From: Woeseiaceae bacterium
Lineage (GTDB): Bacteria; Pseudomonadota; Gammaproteobacteria; Steroidobacterales; Woeseiaceae
NCBI GenBank assembly: GCA_021773115.1
Contig: JAJFKS010000017.1
Location: forward strand, 310,001-374,000
DNA length: 64,000 bases
Direction: 5' to 3'
Shown here: positions 18,113 through 28,232 of the stretch, piece by piece
Position numbering within the stretch: the first letter of the stretch is position 1
Layout of the letters: every line of letters begins with the position of its first letter
The notes under the pieces: generated by a model
What the model saw: the letters and a program-made list of their open reading frames with translations, nothing else
The model's database searches: none
Told to the model about the DNA's origin: nothing
Translations under genes and position numbers: made by a program

Positions 18113-18195
18113 CAGTGAAGTATGACGCCATGCGGGCAGCCTTGCACTCTCGAGCCATGTAAACTACGGCTTCAACGAAGCAAGGGTTTTTGGAT

Positions 18196-18774
18196 ATGCC
18201 TGATACAGCACCGGACCGGTCAACCAATCTGATCTGGATTGACCTTGAAATGACGGGACTTTGTCCACAGTCCGACACGATTATCGAAATCGCCACAATC
18301 GTCACCGACAAGCATCTGAACGAGCTTGCAGAAGGCCCGGTGTTGGCGATTCATCAGGCAGTTTTGGTCATGGAAGGTATGGATGAATGGAATACCACGC
18401 AACATGGTCGATCGGGATTGACGGCGAGAGTGACCGAAAGTCACACGAGCGCTGCCGAGGCGGAGCAGGCGACGCTGGCCTTTTTGCGCGAATGGGTCGA
18501 TGAGGGTGCCTCACCCATGTGTGGCAACAGTATTTGCCAGGACCGGCGCTTTCTTGCGCGTGAAATGCCGGCGCTGGAGAAGTATTTTCATTACCGGAAC
18601 CTCGATGTCAGCACGCTGAAAATCCTCAGCACATTGTGGGCACCCGGTGTTGCGAAAGGTTTCAATAAAGAGTCGGCTCATTTAGCACTCTCGGATATTC
18701 GTGATTCGATCGATGAGCTGAACTATTACCGTGAACATCTTTTCAATGCGTCGGTGCTTGGTAGCCATGACTGA
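18196..18774 (+). CDS. orn: Oligoribonuclease
   Basis: 192 residues from the ATG at 18196; a TTG six bases earlier is also in frame. It is a DEDDh exonuclease with [10 protein letters not shown] (Asp/Glu metal ligands), [14 protein letters not shown] and a C-terminal [14 protein letters not shown] with the His and Asp of motif III. Orn degrades RNA fragments of two to five nucleotides to mononucleotides and is essential in many gammaproteobacteria. The end overlaps the next gene by 8 nt, implying coupling. Confidence 0.96.
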   Translation: MPDTAPDRSTNLIWIDLEMTGLCPQSDTIIEIATIVTDKHLNELAEGPVLAIHQAVLVMEGMDEWNTTQHGRSGLTARVTESHTSAAEAEQATLAFLREWVDEGASPMCGNSICQDRRFLAREMPALEKYFHYRNLDVSTLKILSTLWAPGVAKGFNKESAHLALSDIRDSIDELNYYREHLFNASVLGSHD

Positions 18775-19369
18775 CAAGCCCTTCTCCGAGTATGCGGATC
18801 GCAACGCAGCGCCAATTCTGGAAGTATTGCGAGACGAGTTTTCTGCTGCATCGAGTGTCATCGAGATCGGCTCGGGAACGGGTCAACATGCGGCTCGATT
18901 CGCGGCAGCATTGACTCACTTGCAGTGGCAAACCAGCGACCTTCCTGAAAACCACGATGGTATCAATGCCTGGGTGCGGAGCTTGGGTTTGGATAATCTG
19001 TTGCCACCATTGACGCTCGACGTTCGTATTGCCTCACTGCCCGGTGAATCTTATGACGCAGCTTTTTCTGCGAATACCGCGCACATCATGAGTATTGGAA
19101 GTGTCGAGAAAATGTTTTCGCTGCTTGGCTGCACATTGAAAGAAGGCGGTGTGTTTTGTCTCTACGGACCATTCCGCCAGGCTGGTGAATTCAATACGCA
19201 GAGTAACGCAGGTTTCCATGAATCGTTGCGATCGCGCGACCCGGCAATGGGTATCCGCGATCTTGAGTCGCTTGATCAATTCGGCGTTGCAAATGGCATG
19301 GTACGACTGCGGCTATACGCGATGCCTGCAAATAATCACATTGCGGTCTGGAAGAAGGCATCGGCATGA
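18767..19369 (+). CDS. DUF938 SAM-dependent methyltransferase-like protein
   Basis: 200 residues from the ATG at 18767 inside the orn end. The N-terminus [15 protein letters not shown] and the SAM-binding loop [16 protein letters not shown] (about 29-44) are typical of DUF938. Later come [15 protein letters not shown] and the family block [12 protein letters not shown]. The Rossmann-like fold suggests a methyltransferase, but no substrate is known for the family. It is followed by a good intrinsic terminator at 19425-19450, so orn and this gene form a two-gene unit. Confidence 0.85.
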   Translation: MTDKPFSEYADRNAAPILEVLRDEFSAASSVIEIGSGTGQHAARFAAALTHLQWQTSDLPENHDGINAWVRSLGLDNLLPPLTLDVRIASLPGESYDAAFSANTAHIMSIGSVEKMFSLLGCTLKEGGVFCLYGPFRQAGEFNTQSNAGFHESLRSRDPAMGIRDLESLDQFGVANGMVRLRLYAMPANNHIAVWKKASA

Positions 19370-19424
19370 CGATGCACGCTGTCGGATGCCATTCGACGGC
19401 TACCAGCGGAAGCACAATATCTCG

Positions 19425-19463
19425 AGCCTGTCGCCGATTAGCGACGGGCTTAATTATTCTTTA
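19425..19463 (+). terminator. Intrinsic terminator after the orn/DUF938 unit
   Basis: AGCCTGTCGC (19425-19434) pairs with GCGACGGGCT (19441-19450) around loop CGATTA, with one G-T pair, followed by TTAATTATTCTTT. Confidence 0.65.
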
Positions 19464-19500
19464 GCTGGCGAGATTATTGCGCTTGTCTTATAGTTGCGAA

Positions 19501-20175
19501 ATGCGAAAAACAACTGTTAATACAAGCCTCTTGGTCTTGATCCTTATTGCGCCGATGGCCTTTGGCGCGCCGGCCTGGGTCAGTGATGAATTCGAGATCA
19601 CGCTGCGTACCGGACCGAGTACCAGCAACTCTATACAGCTCATGGTTGGCAGTGGCACTCAACTCGAGGTGCTTGAGCGAGATGCCGATTCCGGTTATTC
19701 GCGTGTGAGGACGCCCGGTGGAACCGAAGGCTGGGTTCTGACTCGCTACCTGATGAACGAACGCAGTGCGCGCGAACAACTGGAGACGCTCAGCAGTCAG
19801 TTGACCAATGCCAACTCCCGCGGAACGTCAATGGGCTCGCAGTTGACGTCGATCAAAACGCAGTACGATTCGGCGAACAAGCGAATTGATACGCTGGAAC
19901 GTGAAAAGGCCGCCGTTGAGAAGGAACTGGCGGAAATCAAGCGAACGGCTGCCAATGTGCTTGGCATCAACCAACAAAACCGGACACTGATGGATGACCT
20001 CGCGAGTGCACAAATTCGCGCCGATACGCTCGAGCAGGAAAACCGAAGCTTGTCGAGCCAGACGACCCGTTACTGGTTTATGTCCGGCGCACTGGTATTG
20101 CTGGTCGGCATTGTTCTGGGCATCTGGTTACCCCGTGTACGCTGGCAACGACGGTCACGTTACGACCGGTTCTAG
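19501..20175 (+). CDS. TIGR04211-type SH3-domain membrane protein
   Basis: 224 residues from the ATG at 19501; an upstream TTG extension is less likely. A signal peptide (about 1-22) precedes a bacterial SH3 domain (about 26-90; ITLRTGPSTSNSIQLMV, then GWVLTRYL). A long coiled coil (95-185) leads to a C-terminal transmembrane helix (195-214) and a basic tail. This is the architecture of YgiM/TIGR04211 proteins, which are anchored in the inner membrane with the SH3 domain in the periplasm and may bind peptidoglycan. The function is unknown. It is convergent with ppsA; its stop abuts the ppsA stop. Confidence 0.85.
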   Translation: MRKTTVNTSLLVLILIAPMAFGAPAWVSDEFEITLRTGPSTSNSIQLMVGSGTQLEVLERDADSGYSRVRTPGGTEGWVLTRYLMNERSAREQLETLSSQLTNANSRGTSMGSQLTSIKTQYDSANKRIDTLEREKAAVEKELAEIKRTAANVLGINQQNRTLMDDLASAQIRADTLEQENRSLSSQTTRYWFMSGALVLLVGIVLGIWLPRVRWQRRSRYDRF

Positions 20176-22545
20176 TTATTGCTGCACTTTTTCGCCCGCA
20201 AGAAACATCCAGGTCTCGATAACCGTATCCGGATTCAGTGACATGCTTTCGATGCCCTGATCCAGTAACCAGCGTGCCAGGTCGGGGTGATCCGATGGAC
20301 CCTGACCGCAAATACCTACGTACTTATTTTGCGCCTTGCAGGCCGCGATCGACATGGCCAGAAGCGCTTTGACGGCATCATCGCGCTCATCGAAGCAGTC
20401 AGCGATTAATGCTGAATCGCGATCGAGGCCCAGCGTTAGCTGGGTCATGTCATTCGAGCCGATTGACATGCCATCGAAGTGTTCCAGATACTGTTCGGCG
20501 AGCAGAGCATTCGTCGGCAGCTCACACATCATGATGACTTTCAGGCCGTCCTTTCCACGCTCCAGGCCGTTCTCGGCCATTACCGCGAGCACATCTTTAG
20601 CCTGTTGCACGGTGCGTACAAATGGAATCATGACCTGCACGTTGTCGAGCCCCATTTCATTGCGGACGCGAATCAATGCGCGGCATTCAAGATCGAAACA
20701 TGGCCGAAAACTCTTCGAGACATAGCGTGCAGCACCGCGGAATCCCAGCATCGGATTTTCTTCGTGCGGCTCGTAGATGTCGCCGCCAATCAAGTTGGCA
20801 TATTCGTTGGACTTGAAGTCCGACATCCTGACGATGACCGGTTCCGGTGCAAACGCGGCGGCAATTGTCGCGACGCCCTCGGCAAGCTTGTCGACGTAAA
20901 ACTCAACTGGGTCGTCGTAGCCGGCTTTTTGGTCATCCACCGCGGCTCGCGTGCTGGCATCCAGTGTCTCATAGTCGAGCAAGGCCTGTGGATGCACGCC
21001 GATCATTCGATTGATGATGAATTCAAGTCGTGCCAGACCCACACCGCTATGAGGAATCGACGCAAAGTCGAACGCGCGGTCCGGGTTGCCGACATTCATC
21101 ATAATTTTCACCGGAATGTCCGGCAGGGCGTCGAGCTCAATCTGGGTCTGCTCAAACTCAAGCTGACCCTCATAGACGAAGCCCTCGTCACCTTCGGCAC
21201 AGCTGACGGTTACGTCGACACCGTCTTTTATCTTGTCGGTGGCATCACCACAGCCGACCACTGCCGGTATGCCGAGTTCGCGGGCAATAATCGCTGCATG
21301 GCAGGTTCGCCCACCACGATTCGTTACGATCGCCGACGCGCGCTTCATCACGGGTTCCCAATCCGGGTCTGTCATATCGGAGACCAGCACATCGCCCGGC
21401 TGAACGCGATCCATCTCCGCGACATTGCGAATCACTTTTGCCGTTCCAGCGCCGATTTTTTGACCGATGCTGCGCCCGATCGTAATAACTTTAGAGTGCT
21501 TCTTCAGTGTGTAACGCTGAATAACGCGGCCGCTTCGGCTTTGCACCGTTTCCGGGCGTGCCTGAAGAATATAGAGTTTGCCGTCGGTGCCGTCCTTACC
21601 CCATTCGATGTCCATCGGTCGCTGGTAATGATTTTCGATCGTGACGGCCATTTTGGACAGCTCGATGATTTCCTCGTCGCTGAGTGAAAAGCGGCTACTG
21701 TCAGCCGCGTCGACGTCGACGGTGTCGACGCTCATTCCTGGCTGTGGATTGGCGCTATACACCATTTTGATCAATTTGCTACCGAGGTTCTTTCGCAGGA
21801 TCGGACGCTTGCCGGCCGCCAGTGCGGGTTTGTAAACGTAGAATTCATCCGGATTGACGGCACCCTGGACGACGGTTTCGCCGAGGCCGTAGGAGGAGGT
21901 GATAAAAACCGCGTCGCGGAAGCCGGACTCAGTATCGAGCGTGAACATAACACCGGCGGCGCCAACATCACTTCGCACCATTGTTTGAATTCCAGCGGAT
22001 AAGGCGACAACGCTGTGATCGAAGTCCTGGTGAACACGGTAGGCGATCGCCCGGTCGTTAAACAGTGATGCGAAGACCTGGTGCATCGCCTCGATGACGT
22101 TGTCCAGTCCACGAATGTTGAGGAAAGTCTCTTGTTGTCCGGCAAATGAGGCATCGGGCAGGTCTTCGGCCGTTGCGGATGAGCGAACGGCAACCGTGAT
22201 ATCGCCACCACCACTCATTTCCGCCCATGCGGCCTCGATATCGTCCATCAGGCGCTGCGGTAATGGCGCCTCGAGAATCCAGTCCCGTATCTGCTGGCCC
22301 GCCGACGACAGAGCTGCAATATCGTCCACATCGAGGGACCCCAGAAGCGCATTGATTCGTGCGTCCATTCCATCCGTTCTGAGAAATTCGCGATAGGCCT
22401 CGGCAGTCGTGGCGAATCCGCCGGGGACGCTGACACCCAGTTTGCTCAAATTGCTGATCATCTCTCCGAGTGACGCGTTTTTCCCGCCGACTGTCTCAAC
22501 ATCGTTCATGCCAAGCTCTTTGAGCTTGATTACGTAAGGCTTCAA
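20176..22545 (-). CDS. ppsA: Phosphoenolpyruvate synthase
   Basis: 789 residues, standard length. An N-terminal ATP-grasp domain ([30 protein letters not shown]) is followed by a mobile phosphohistidine domain with [13 protein letters not shown], where His416 is the likely phosphorylated residue. The C-terminal PEP/pyruvate barrel carries [15 protein letters not shown] and [16 protein letters not shown]. PpsA converts pyruvate and ATP to PEP, AMP and phosphate for gluconeogenesis. It is divergent from ppsR with 46 bp between starts, the classic regulator/target pair. Confidence 0.97.
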   Translation of the reverse strand: MKPYVIKLKELGMNDVETVGGKNASLGEMISNLSKLGVSVPGGFATTAEAYREFLRTDGMDARINALLGSLDVDDIAALSSAGQQIRDWILEAPLPQRLMDDIEAAWAEMSGGGDITVAVRSSATAEDLPDASFAGQQETFLNIRGLDNVIEAMHQVFASLFNDRAIAYRVHQDFDHSVVALSAGIQTMVRSDVGAAGVMFTLDTESGFRDAVFITSSYGLGETVVQGAVNPDEFYVYKPALAAGKRPILRKNLGSKLIKMVYSANPQPGMSVDTVDVDAADSSRFSLSDEEIIELSKMAVTIENHYQRPMDIEWGKDGTDGKLYILQARPETVQSRSGRVIQRYTLKKHSKVITIGRSIGQKIGAGTAKVIRNVAEMDRVQPGDVLVSDMTDPDWEPVMKRASAIVTNRGGRTCHAAIIARELGIPAVVGCGDATDKIKDGVDVTVSCAEGDEGFVYEGQLEFEQTQIELDALPDIPVKIMMNVGNPDRAFDFASIPHSGVGLARLEFIINRMIGVHPQALLDYETLDASTRAAVDDQKAGYDDPVEFYVDKLAEGVATIAAAFAPEPVIVRMSDFKSNEYANLIGGDIYEPHEENPMLGFRGAARYVSKSFRPCFDLECRALIRVRNEMGLDNVQVMIPFVRTVQQAKDVLAVMAENGLERGKDGLKVIMMCELPTNALLAEQYLEHFDGMSIGSNDMTQLTLGLDRDSALIADCFDERDDAVKALLAMSIAACKAQNKYVGICGQGPSDHPDLARWLLDQGIESMSLNPDTVIETWMFLAGEKVQQ

Positions 22546-22591
22546 GATTTACTCCCTTGTGTTCCGTGGCAGGAAATGGACAATCGGTAAG

Positions 22592-23416
22592 ATGACAAAA
22601 CGCTCAGTATTTTTTCTTTCTGACCAGACGGGTGTGACCGCAGAAACATTAGGACACAGCCTGATTACGCAGTTTTCGGCGCAGGATTTTCGGCAAACGA
22701 CTTTGCCATTTATAGATACTGAAGACAAGGCAAGGGAAGCTGTGCAGACGATTAATGCCGCACAGGCAGACGGCAGCCCGCGAGCGATTGTTTTTTCTAC
22801 TTTGGTGCAAGGCGAATGCCGGGCGATTGTGAAAGAAGCGAACGGCCTGTACCTGGATATTTTCGATGTGTTTCTGGATCAATTGGCCGAAGAGTTACAA
22901 GAGAAACCAAGCTACGAGCCTGGCCGTGCACACGGCATGAGCGACATAGATGCCTACATGAAACGAATCGAAGCGACAAACTTCGCGCTTGCCAATGATG
23001 ACGGTGGTACGAGCCGCAACTACGACGTGGCCGACGTGATCCTGATCGGCGTATCGCGCTCCGGAAAAACACCAACCTGCCTGTATCTCGCATTGCAGTA
23101 CGGTGTTTATGCCGCCAACTATCCGTTGACCGATGAAGAATTCGAAAGAGGAGAGTTGCCCGGCTTTCTTTTAAAGCAAAAAGAAAAGCTGTTTGGTTTG
23201 TCGATTGAACCCGAGCGCCTGGGTCAAATCCGCAAGGAACGCCGCGCGATGGGCAGTTATTCATCGGCCCAGCAAGTGCGTTTTGAAGTGCGGGAAACAA
23301 ACAAGATATTCAGTCGTTACGGAATTCCGAATGTCGACACAACGAAGTTTTCAATCGAAGAGATATCGAGCAGAATCCTCGATAGTACAGGTGTTGAGCG
23401 ACGAGTTCGAGCCTGA
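22592..23416 (+). CDS. ppsR: PEP synthase regulatory protein (PSRP, bifunctional kinase/pyrophosphorylase)
   Basis: 274 residues from the ATG at 22592 (MTKRSVFFLSDQTGVTAETLGHSL). The DUF299 P-loop is GVSRSGKTPTCLYLALQYG near 150. PpsR inactivates PEP synthase by ADP-dependent phosphorylation of a threonine next to the catalytic His and reactivates it by phosphorolysis. The PpsA sequence GGRTCHA holds the target Thr beside His416. Divergent arrangement with ppsA supports the pairing. Confidence 0.95.
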   Translation: MTKRSVFFLSDQTGVTAETLGHSLITQFSAQDFRQTTLPFIDTEDKAREAVQTINAAQADGSPRAIVFSTLVQGECRAIVKEANGLYLDIFDVFLDQLAEELQEKPSYEPGRAHGMSDIDAYMKRIEATNFALANDDGGTSRNYDVADVILIGVSRSGKTPTCLYLALQYGVYAANYPLTDEEFERGELPGFLLKQKEKLFGLSIEPERLGQIRKERRAMGSYSSAQQVRFEVRETNKIFSRYGIPNVDTTKFSIEEISSRILDSTGVERRVRA

Positions 23417-23448
23417 TATTTCCTTTCACTCGCTGCTATATTGGCAGC

Positions 23449-23904
23449 ATGTTACTCGATTCTTTACTTGTTCCGGAAACGATTGTCAGGCCCAAAAGTT
23501 TCGTTGGCCTGATGGCGCTCTATGAAAGCAACTATTTGCGCCTGTTACGCCTGATACCTGAAATCGATCGCCTGGATGGTTGTTATCGTTCGCGCGTTGC
23601 CGGTGATTGCGATTTGTACGTCGAAATCATTGAGCTCTCTCGCTACACCGTCACTCTGTCGTTGACCTATCATCTGCCAACGGATAAAGGCTTGCTGATC
23701 GATCCCGACATGATGGTACGTGTTTATCTGGACGGCCAGCAGGCCGAGGTTCTGGCCATTGGTGAGCAACAACGACACGCCGCCCTGAGGCGCCTCGTCC
23801 TGGCCCATCGAGAGGAGCTCGACCACCGCTGGCAGAGCAACATGATCCTCAATAAGTGGCTTGAGTATCTTTCCGACCAGGGGCATCTCGTGCTTGAGCG
23901 CTAG
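23449..23904 (+). CDS. DUF1249 family protein
   Basis: 151 residues. The blocks MALYESNYLRLLRLIPEID, YVEIIELSRYTVTLSLTYHL and DMMVRVYLDGQQAEVL match DUF1249 (YqiB) proteins of gammaproteobacteria, which are cytoplasmic and uncharacterised. In E. coli the gene lies between nudF and cpdA; here it follows ppsR by 32 nt instead. The conserved C-terminal NMILNKWLEYLSDQGHLV is present. No function is assigned. Confidence 0.82.
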   Translation: MLLDSLLVPETIVRPKSFVGLMALYESNYLRLLRLIPEIDRLDGCYRSRVAGDCDLYVEIIELSRYTVTLSLTYHLPTDKGLLIDPDMMVRVYLDGQQAEVLAIGEQQRHAALRRLVLAHREELDHRWQSNMILNKWLEYLSDQGHLVLER

Positions 23905-24043
23905 AGGCGCACAGGCGGTCCGTTCGCCGTATCTCAAAACTGTCGATTCACGCAGAGAATGACAGGCCGTCAATTGCCATTATGTCGTCACGGCAGCGCC
24001 GACGCGCTGCTTTGCGCAATGTATTATGTAAAGTGAGTTGATA

Positions 24044-25075
24044 GTGAGTGCTTTGACAGGACTATTTAGAGCCGCACCGGAGGAACCTCAGGACAACGAT
24101 AAGTTGGTTGACCTGTTCCGCAACCGTGTAGAGCTAAAAAAAGAATTTGCAGCCTTGCGCAATGAGAAATATCAACTTCAGGATCGCATCAAACAACATC
24201 AGGGTGCGACGGCACGTGTGCAACAGAAAATGGACCATCTCGAAAGCCTGTTGCTGGACCGACAGTGGGTGCACAACGTCGTTGCTTTCTACCAATTGCG
24301 ACGTCTGGCGACACACTGCAATGTCAAACTTGCGCGCTTTGCTGAAGAGCTAAAGCAACAGCATGAACAGCGAATCCATAGCAAGGCGATTGGCAAATGG
24401 AAGTCCGAACGCGCGGGGCGCGCCGGTCGTGTGCAAGCCGAGATCAACGAGAACCGTTTACAGACGCAACTGCTCGAAGATCAATTGCAGTCGCAGCGTC
24501 ACCGCTTGATGACGATGGGTGTTTTCGCCAAAATATTTCGCGGCAAAAACCTGAAGTCTGATATTGAAGCAATCGAGGCGCGGATCCAGAGCAGAAATCA
24601 ATCAGAGCGAGAATTGTTGCTCGAGCTCGATAAGGTACAAAAGCTCAACCCGCCCGATCATCAGGGTCTGGATTCCGCGACTAAACGATCAATCAATTTT
24701 ATGATTTTATCCTTCGCGCAACAGCTCTACCTGACATTCCTTGAAGACAATTTGGGCGCGATGGCTAAAGAGGCGAGTGAAAAAAGCGTCGGTGCGATCA
24801 ACTATGGAACGAAATACGAGTGTGATGAAATCATTGCGCTGATCGAAAAACGCTGGGATTCACTTGAGAGCGTTACCGATCATGCTGAAGCCTTACAAGC
24901 ACGTTCCAAATTAATAGCAAAACATGCTGTGTTTCGGCATGACGACGACGTTGTCCCGGCGGCGGGCTCGGTCGCGACCGTGTTTTCGATTGATCCCAAT
25001 GGAGTCGTCAAAGAAAAGGATGCCAACCTGCTTGGCGACAATTACTTTGCTATCTCGAAGGTGTTGAGCCGCTAG
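24044..25075 (+). CDS. Unrecognised cytoplasmic coiled-coil protein
   Basis: 343 residues from the GTG at 24044; a TTG at 24038 is equally possible. No signal peptide or membrane segment. A long helical, charged region (25-230) with heptad-like patterns contains several Gln-rich stretches (KQQHEQRIHSKAIGKW; LQTQLLEDQLQSQRHRL). The C-terminal third is more globular (FMILSFAQQLYLTFLEDNLGAMAKEA; VGAINYGTKYECDEIIALIEKRWD). I recognise no family. It is convergent with the exported protein at 25077 with a 1-nt gap. A structural or scaffold role is only a guess. Confidence 0.7.
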   Translation: MSALTGLFRAAPEEPQDNDKLVDLFRNRVELKKEFAALRNEKYQLQDRIKQHQGATARVQQKMDHLESLLLDRQWVHNVVAFYQLRRLATHCNVKLARFAEELKQQHEQRIHSKAIGKWKSERAGRAGRVQAEINENRLQTQLLEDQLQSQRHRLMTMGVFAKIFRGKNLKSDIEAIEARIQSRNQSERELLLELDKVQKLNPPDHQGLDSATKRSINFMILSFAQQLYLTFLEDNLGAMAKEASEKSVGAINYGTKYECDEIIALIEKRWDSLESVTDHAEALQARSKLIAKHAVFRHDDDVVPAAGSVATVFSIDPNGVVKEKDANLLGDNYFAISKVLSR

Positions 25076-25076
25076 G

Positions 25077-25592
25077 CTAGATATCGCGCCGGAACATTTG
25101 TTTCTTGAAACGCGACAAATCGTCATCTGAAACACCCGGGAGGCGGGTCTTCATTGCTGACGGCGCTTCGAGTTTTTCGCCCACGTCGTCCGACTCATCA
25201 AGTTCTGATGCTGTGCTGGCCATTGGCGGCGTAACGACAGCTTTGGCGAGCTCAGGGGCAGCAGAGCGCGTGGCTCCGGTTACGCTATCCCGAAATGCTT
25301 CGCGAATTGCCGCTTCCGCACGTGGAGCGAGCAGGCTCGTCGGGTTCGCTAAGCCAGACGTCCTGGCGATCGGATCTTTGACCGGTGTTACGTAAGAAAC
25401 ATCGTTGCTGATCTTGGTTGCAATGAGCTCGCCAGGTAAAACCTCGAGCGTGGCCAGGTTAGATAAAGGGCAGGGGATCGGTGTGCTGCTCGACGCCAGC
25501 GCCGGCAGTGAAAACAAAGCAGCCGAAAGGAAGATCGCTGCGTCTGCAGCGAAGGACTTGGGTTGCTTCGGCGAGATTCGCCGCTTTGCCAT
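25077..25592 (-). CDS. Hypothetical exported protein
   Basis: 171 residues. A basic N-terminus and hydrophobic stretch (AAIFLSAALFSLPALASSS) form a signal peptide with cleavage near residue 34. The mature protein is Ala/Pro/Ser-rich and looks disordered, ending with an acidic segment and VSDDDLSRFKKQMFRRDI. No domain recognised. It lies downstream of prc in the same orientation (63-nt gap), so it may be co-transcribed with that protease. Confidence 0.6.
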   Translation of the reverse strand: MAKRRISPKQPKSFAADAAIFLSAALFSLPALASSSTPIPCPLSNLATLEVLPGELIATKISNDVSYVTPVKDPIARTSGLANPTSLLAPRAEAAIREAFRDSVTGATRSAAPELAKAVVTPPMASTASELDESDDVGEKLEAPSAMKTRLPGVSDDDLSRFKKQMFRRDI

Positions 25593-25655
25593 TGGCCCCT
25601 CCTGTCGGTGTTATAGTCGAGTATAACACCGCGAGGCGAACGCGCAAGCCCCCAA

Positions 25656-27803
25656 TCAGGGCAAGACTTGCGCCGTTTGCGCCGGTGTTTTGTCGACCTG
25701 GCGCATCAAAGCCATATCCGTAACAATCTTGGCGGCCTGGTCGAGTTGAACGTCAATAAAGTCATCCTCGTCGAGCGCATCGAGACTCTCGAGAGGTTCA
25801 AGTTTCAGCGCCAGGCGTCGTTCATTTTCACGTAGCAACGCATCGGCAAGTTCCTTTTCCCGAGTCTGGCGGCGGGTTTCGATATTCAGGGACACTGTTT
25901 TCTGGTCGCGAATCCGCTTGCCAGCCTGAATTCTATCCATTTGATATTGGTAATTCGGGTCGTCCTTGGAGCGCTCAACGTGATTGCTCGTTAGCGACTG
26001 TATGGTGCTATCCAGCGGCGAACCGGCACTAAAGCGAGTTGACTGGACGGTATCCCAGGGCAGGGCGTTTTCGCGGGCGCTCTCGCCAACCAGCTCGGCG
26101 TCAATGTTGGACGGTAGGGCGATGTCCGGCAAAACGCCGCGATGCTGCGTGCTTTCGCCCGTGACCCGATAGTACTTGCCAATGGTCAGCGTTAGCTGGC
26201 CGAATCCTTTGTCATCCTCGCGCCGGAAATACTGGTCGAGCGAATAGAGATTTTGCACAGTTCCCTTGCCGAAAGTCTGCTGCCCGATAATGACTCCGCG
26301 AGCGTAATCCTGTATCGCTCCGGCAAAAATTTCCGAGGCAGAGGCACTAAAACGGTCGACCAGGACCGCGAGCGGACCGTTGTATGCGACTCGTGAAACC
26401 GGGTCCGGGTCGTCGAGTCGCTGTGGTGGACTCCGTTTGACATCAATGGAGTTTCTAAGCTGAACGATTGGACCGTTGTCGATGAACAGGCCCGAAAGCG
26501 CGGTGGCCTCTGTCAGGTGTCCACCGCCATTGCCGCGCATATCGATGACCAGGCCGTCGATACCCTGTTCTTCGAGTTCACCGATCAAGCGCTTCACGTC
26601 TCGCGTGACGCTGGTGTAATCCGCATCACCATCTGATAAGGCGCGGTAGTCGCGATAAAAGCCAGGCACTTCGATAACGCCGATTGACCAATCCCTACCT
26701 TCGCGCGGAACTTTAATCACGTTGCTCTTGGCGGCCTGTTCCTCAAGCTTCACTGCACCGCGTGTGAGCGGTACCACTTGTTTCGGTGTGCCCGGAATGG
26801 AATTTGCCGGAATGATTTGAAGACGAACGATTGATTCTTTCGGGCCGCGGATCAAGTCAACGACATCATCGAGTCGCCAACCAATGACATCGACGAATTC
26901 GCCTTCCGCTCCCTGCGAAACGGCGGTGATGCGATCGTCGCGTTTCAGCCGGCCATCGAAATCTGCGGGTCCGCCGCGGATGATGTTGACGATGCGGACG
27001 TAGTCATCTTCCGTTTGCAGAGTCGCGCCGATGCCAACATAGGAAAGGCTCATTGCGATGCGGTATTCATCCGCATTGCGTGGCGACAGGTAGCTGGAAT
27101 GCGGATCAACTGCGTGTGCGAAGGTATTCATGAATCGTTCGAACACGTCGTCGTTATTGACCTGATCAAGGCGTTTCAGGAAACCGTTGTAACGCTTGCC
27201 GAGGACTTCCTGGATTTTCTCCCAGGGCTCGTCTTCAAGTGCCATTGAAAGTGCGTCATTGACGACACGCTGCTTCCAGATAGTGTCCAATGCATCGGTA
27301 TCGACGGCCCACGGCTCTTCACTACGATCAAACTGATATTCAGCTTCCGAGTTGTAGTCGGGCTCCGATTCAAGTTGTGAAATGGCGTAATTGAGCCGTT
27401 CCCGGACGCGGGTTTGATAAACCTCAAACATCTCGTAAACCGGATCCAGTGGCTTGCTCTTGACGATATCGTCAAGCTGGTAGCGGTATCGTTCGAAATA
27501 CTCGATATCGCTGCCAAGCAGGTACATACGATTGCGGTCGAGATTTTCGACATAAAAGTCGAGGACTTTCGACGATAGTTCGTCGTTTACCGCTACGTGG
27601 TTGTAGTGCGATTTCTGGATGAATTGTGCGACCAGTTCTGCGATGTTCTCGTGTCGCTGCTCGGCAAAAAGAAACTGGTTGTCCGGTGCGACCGACGGTT
27701 CGCTCGGGCTGTTGCTTAAAGCGGGCAGGGATAGCAGCGCGAGTAGCGCGATGGCAAATCCGCGTGTTCGGCGATGTTCGGATACGGTCAACGATTTCTC
27801 CAT
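25656..27803 (-). CDS. prc: Carboxy-terminal (tail-specific) processing protease
   Basis: 715 residues from the ATG at 27803. A signal peptide (about 1-30), then the Prc N-terminal helical domain (DRNRMYLLGSDIEYF). A PDZ domain (about 220-310) contains SYVGIGATLQTEDDYVRI. The S41 peptidase core has DMRGNGGGHLTEA, the nucleophile Ser in DRFSASASEIFAGA and the general-base Lys in GQQTFGKGTVQ. The long C-terminal helical domain is also present. Prc cleaves proteins with nonpolar C-termini in the periplasm, including lipoproteins and peptidoglycan hydrolases. It also removes ssrA-tagged proteins exported to the periplasm. Confidence 0.95.
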   Translation of the reverse strand: MEKSLTVSEHRRTRGFAIALLALLSLPALSNSPSEPSVAPDNQFLFAEQRHENIAELVAQFIQKSHYNHVAVNDELSSKVLDFYVENLDRNRMYLLGSDIEYFERYRYQLDDIVKSKPLDPVYEMFEVYQTRVRERLNYAISQLESEPDYNSEAEYQFDRSEEPWAVDTDALDTIWKQRVVNDALSMALEDEPWEKIQEVLGKRYNGFLKRLDQVNNDDVFERFMNTFAHAVDPHSSYLSPRNADEYRIAMSLSYVGIGATLQTEDDYVRIVNIIRGGPADFDGRLKRDDRITAVSQGAEGEFVDVIGWRLDDVVDLIRGPKESIVRLQIIPANSIPGTPKQVVPLTRGAVKLEEQAAKSNVIKVPREGRDWSIGVIEVPGFYRDYRALSDGDADYTSVTRDVKRLIGELEEQGIDGLVIDMRGNGGGHLTEATALSGLFIDNGPIVQLRNSIDVKRSPPQRLDDPDPVSRVAYNGPLAVLVDRFSASASEIFAGAIQDYARGVIIGQQTFGKGTVQNLYSLDQYFRREDDKGFGQLTLTIGKYYRVTGESTQHRGVLPDIALPSNIDAELVGESARENALPWDTVQSTRFSAGSPLDSTIQSLTSNHVERSKDDPNYQYQMDRIQAGKRIRDQKTVSLNIETRRQTREKELADALLRENERRLALKLEPLESLDALDEDDFIDVQLDQAAKIVTDMALMRQVDKTPAQTAQVLP

Positions 27804-27933
27804 AAGTGAGCACAACTGTTTTTCAGGTGAAGCAATTCGGCTAGGCTAAGGGCCCGGAGCCCAGTGATCAAGGGCGTATTCGTCATATTTTCAGCATTTC
27901 CTGGTATTTATTAGACCGCTACGGAAAACAATT

Positions 27934-28218
27934 ATGCGTCCCATCGCCGCCGTTACTCTGATTATCCTTGGATCCTGTGTCGCTATCACGATCAGCCTCG
28001 CCGCAGTCGTCATTATCGTGTTGATTCTCGGTGACGAGTATCCTCGCCTGCAGCGTGAATTCGAGCCGCTCCGGGAAAGCCTCGCACTCTTCGTGGGTAT
28101 GACCGCTATATCAGCATTGAGTTTCTACGGAATCATAAAAAATCACTCGCTACGCTACCTGGGGCAGGGTGCGATGTGGCTAGGTGTTCTACTGACAGGC
28201 TGGTTTTACTGGCCGTAG
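27934..28218 (+). CDS. Small two- or three-helix membrane protein
   Basis: 94 residues. Hydrophobic helices lie at about 3-30 (AVTLIILGSCVAITISLAAV) and 48-62, with a third weaker one near 72-90 ending in GWFYWP. A short charged stretch separates the first two. No family is recognised. It is divergent from prc with about 130 bp between, and convergent with the DUF1232 gene (14 nt). Confidence 0.6.
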   Translation: MRPIAAVTLIILGSCVAITISLAAVVIIVLILGDEYPRLQREFEPLRESLALFVGMTAISALSFYGIIKNHSLRYLGQGAMWLGVLLTGWFYWP

Positions 28219-28232
28219 CGAGAAATGAACCT

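Noticed and set aside
18680..18700. TTAGCACTC, the left half of a CIRCE operator
   Set aside because: It is inside the orn coding region and no matching GAGTGCTAA follows at nine bases.
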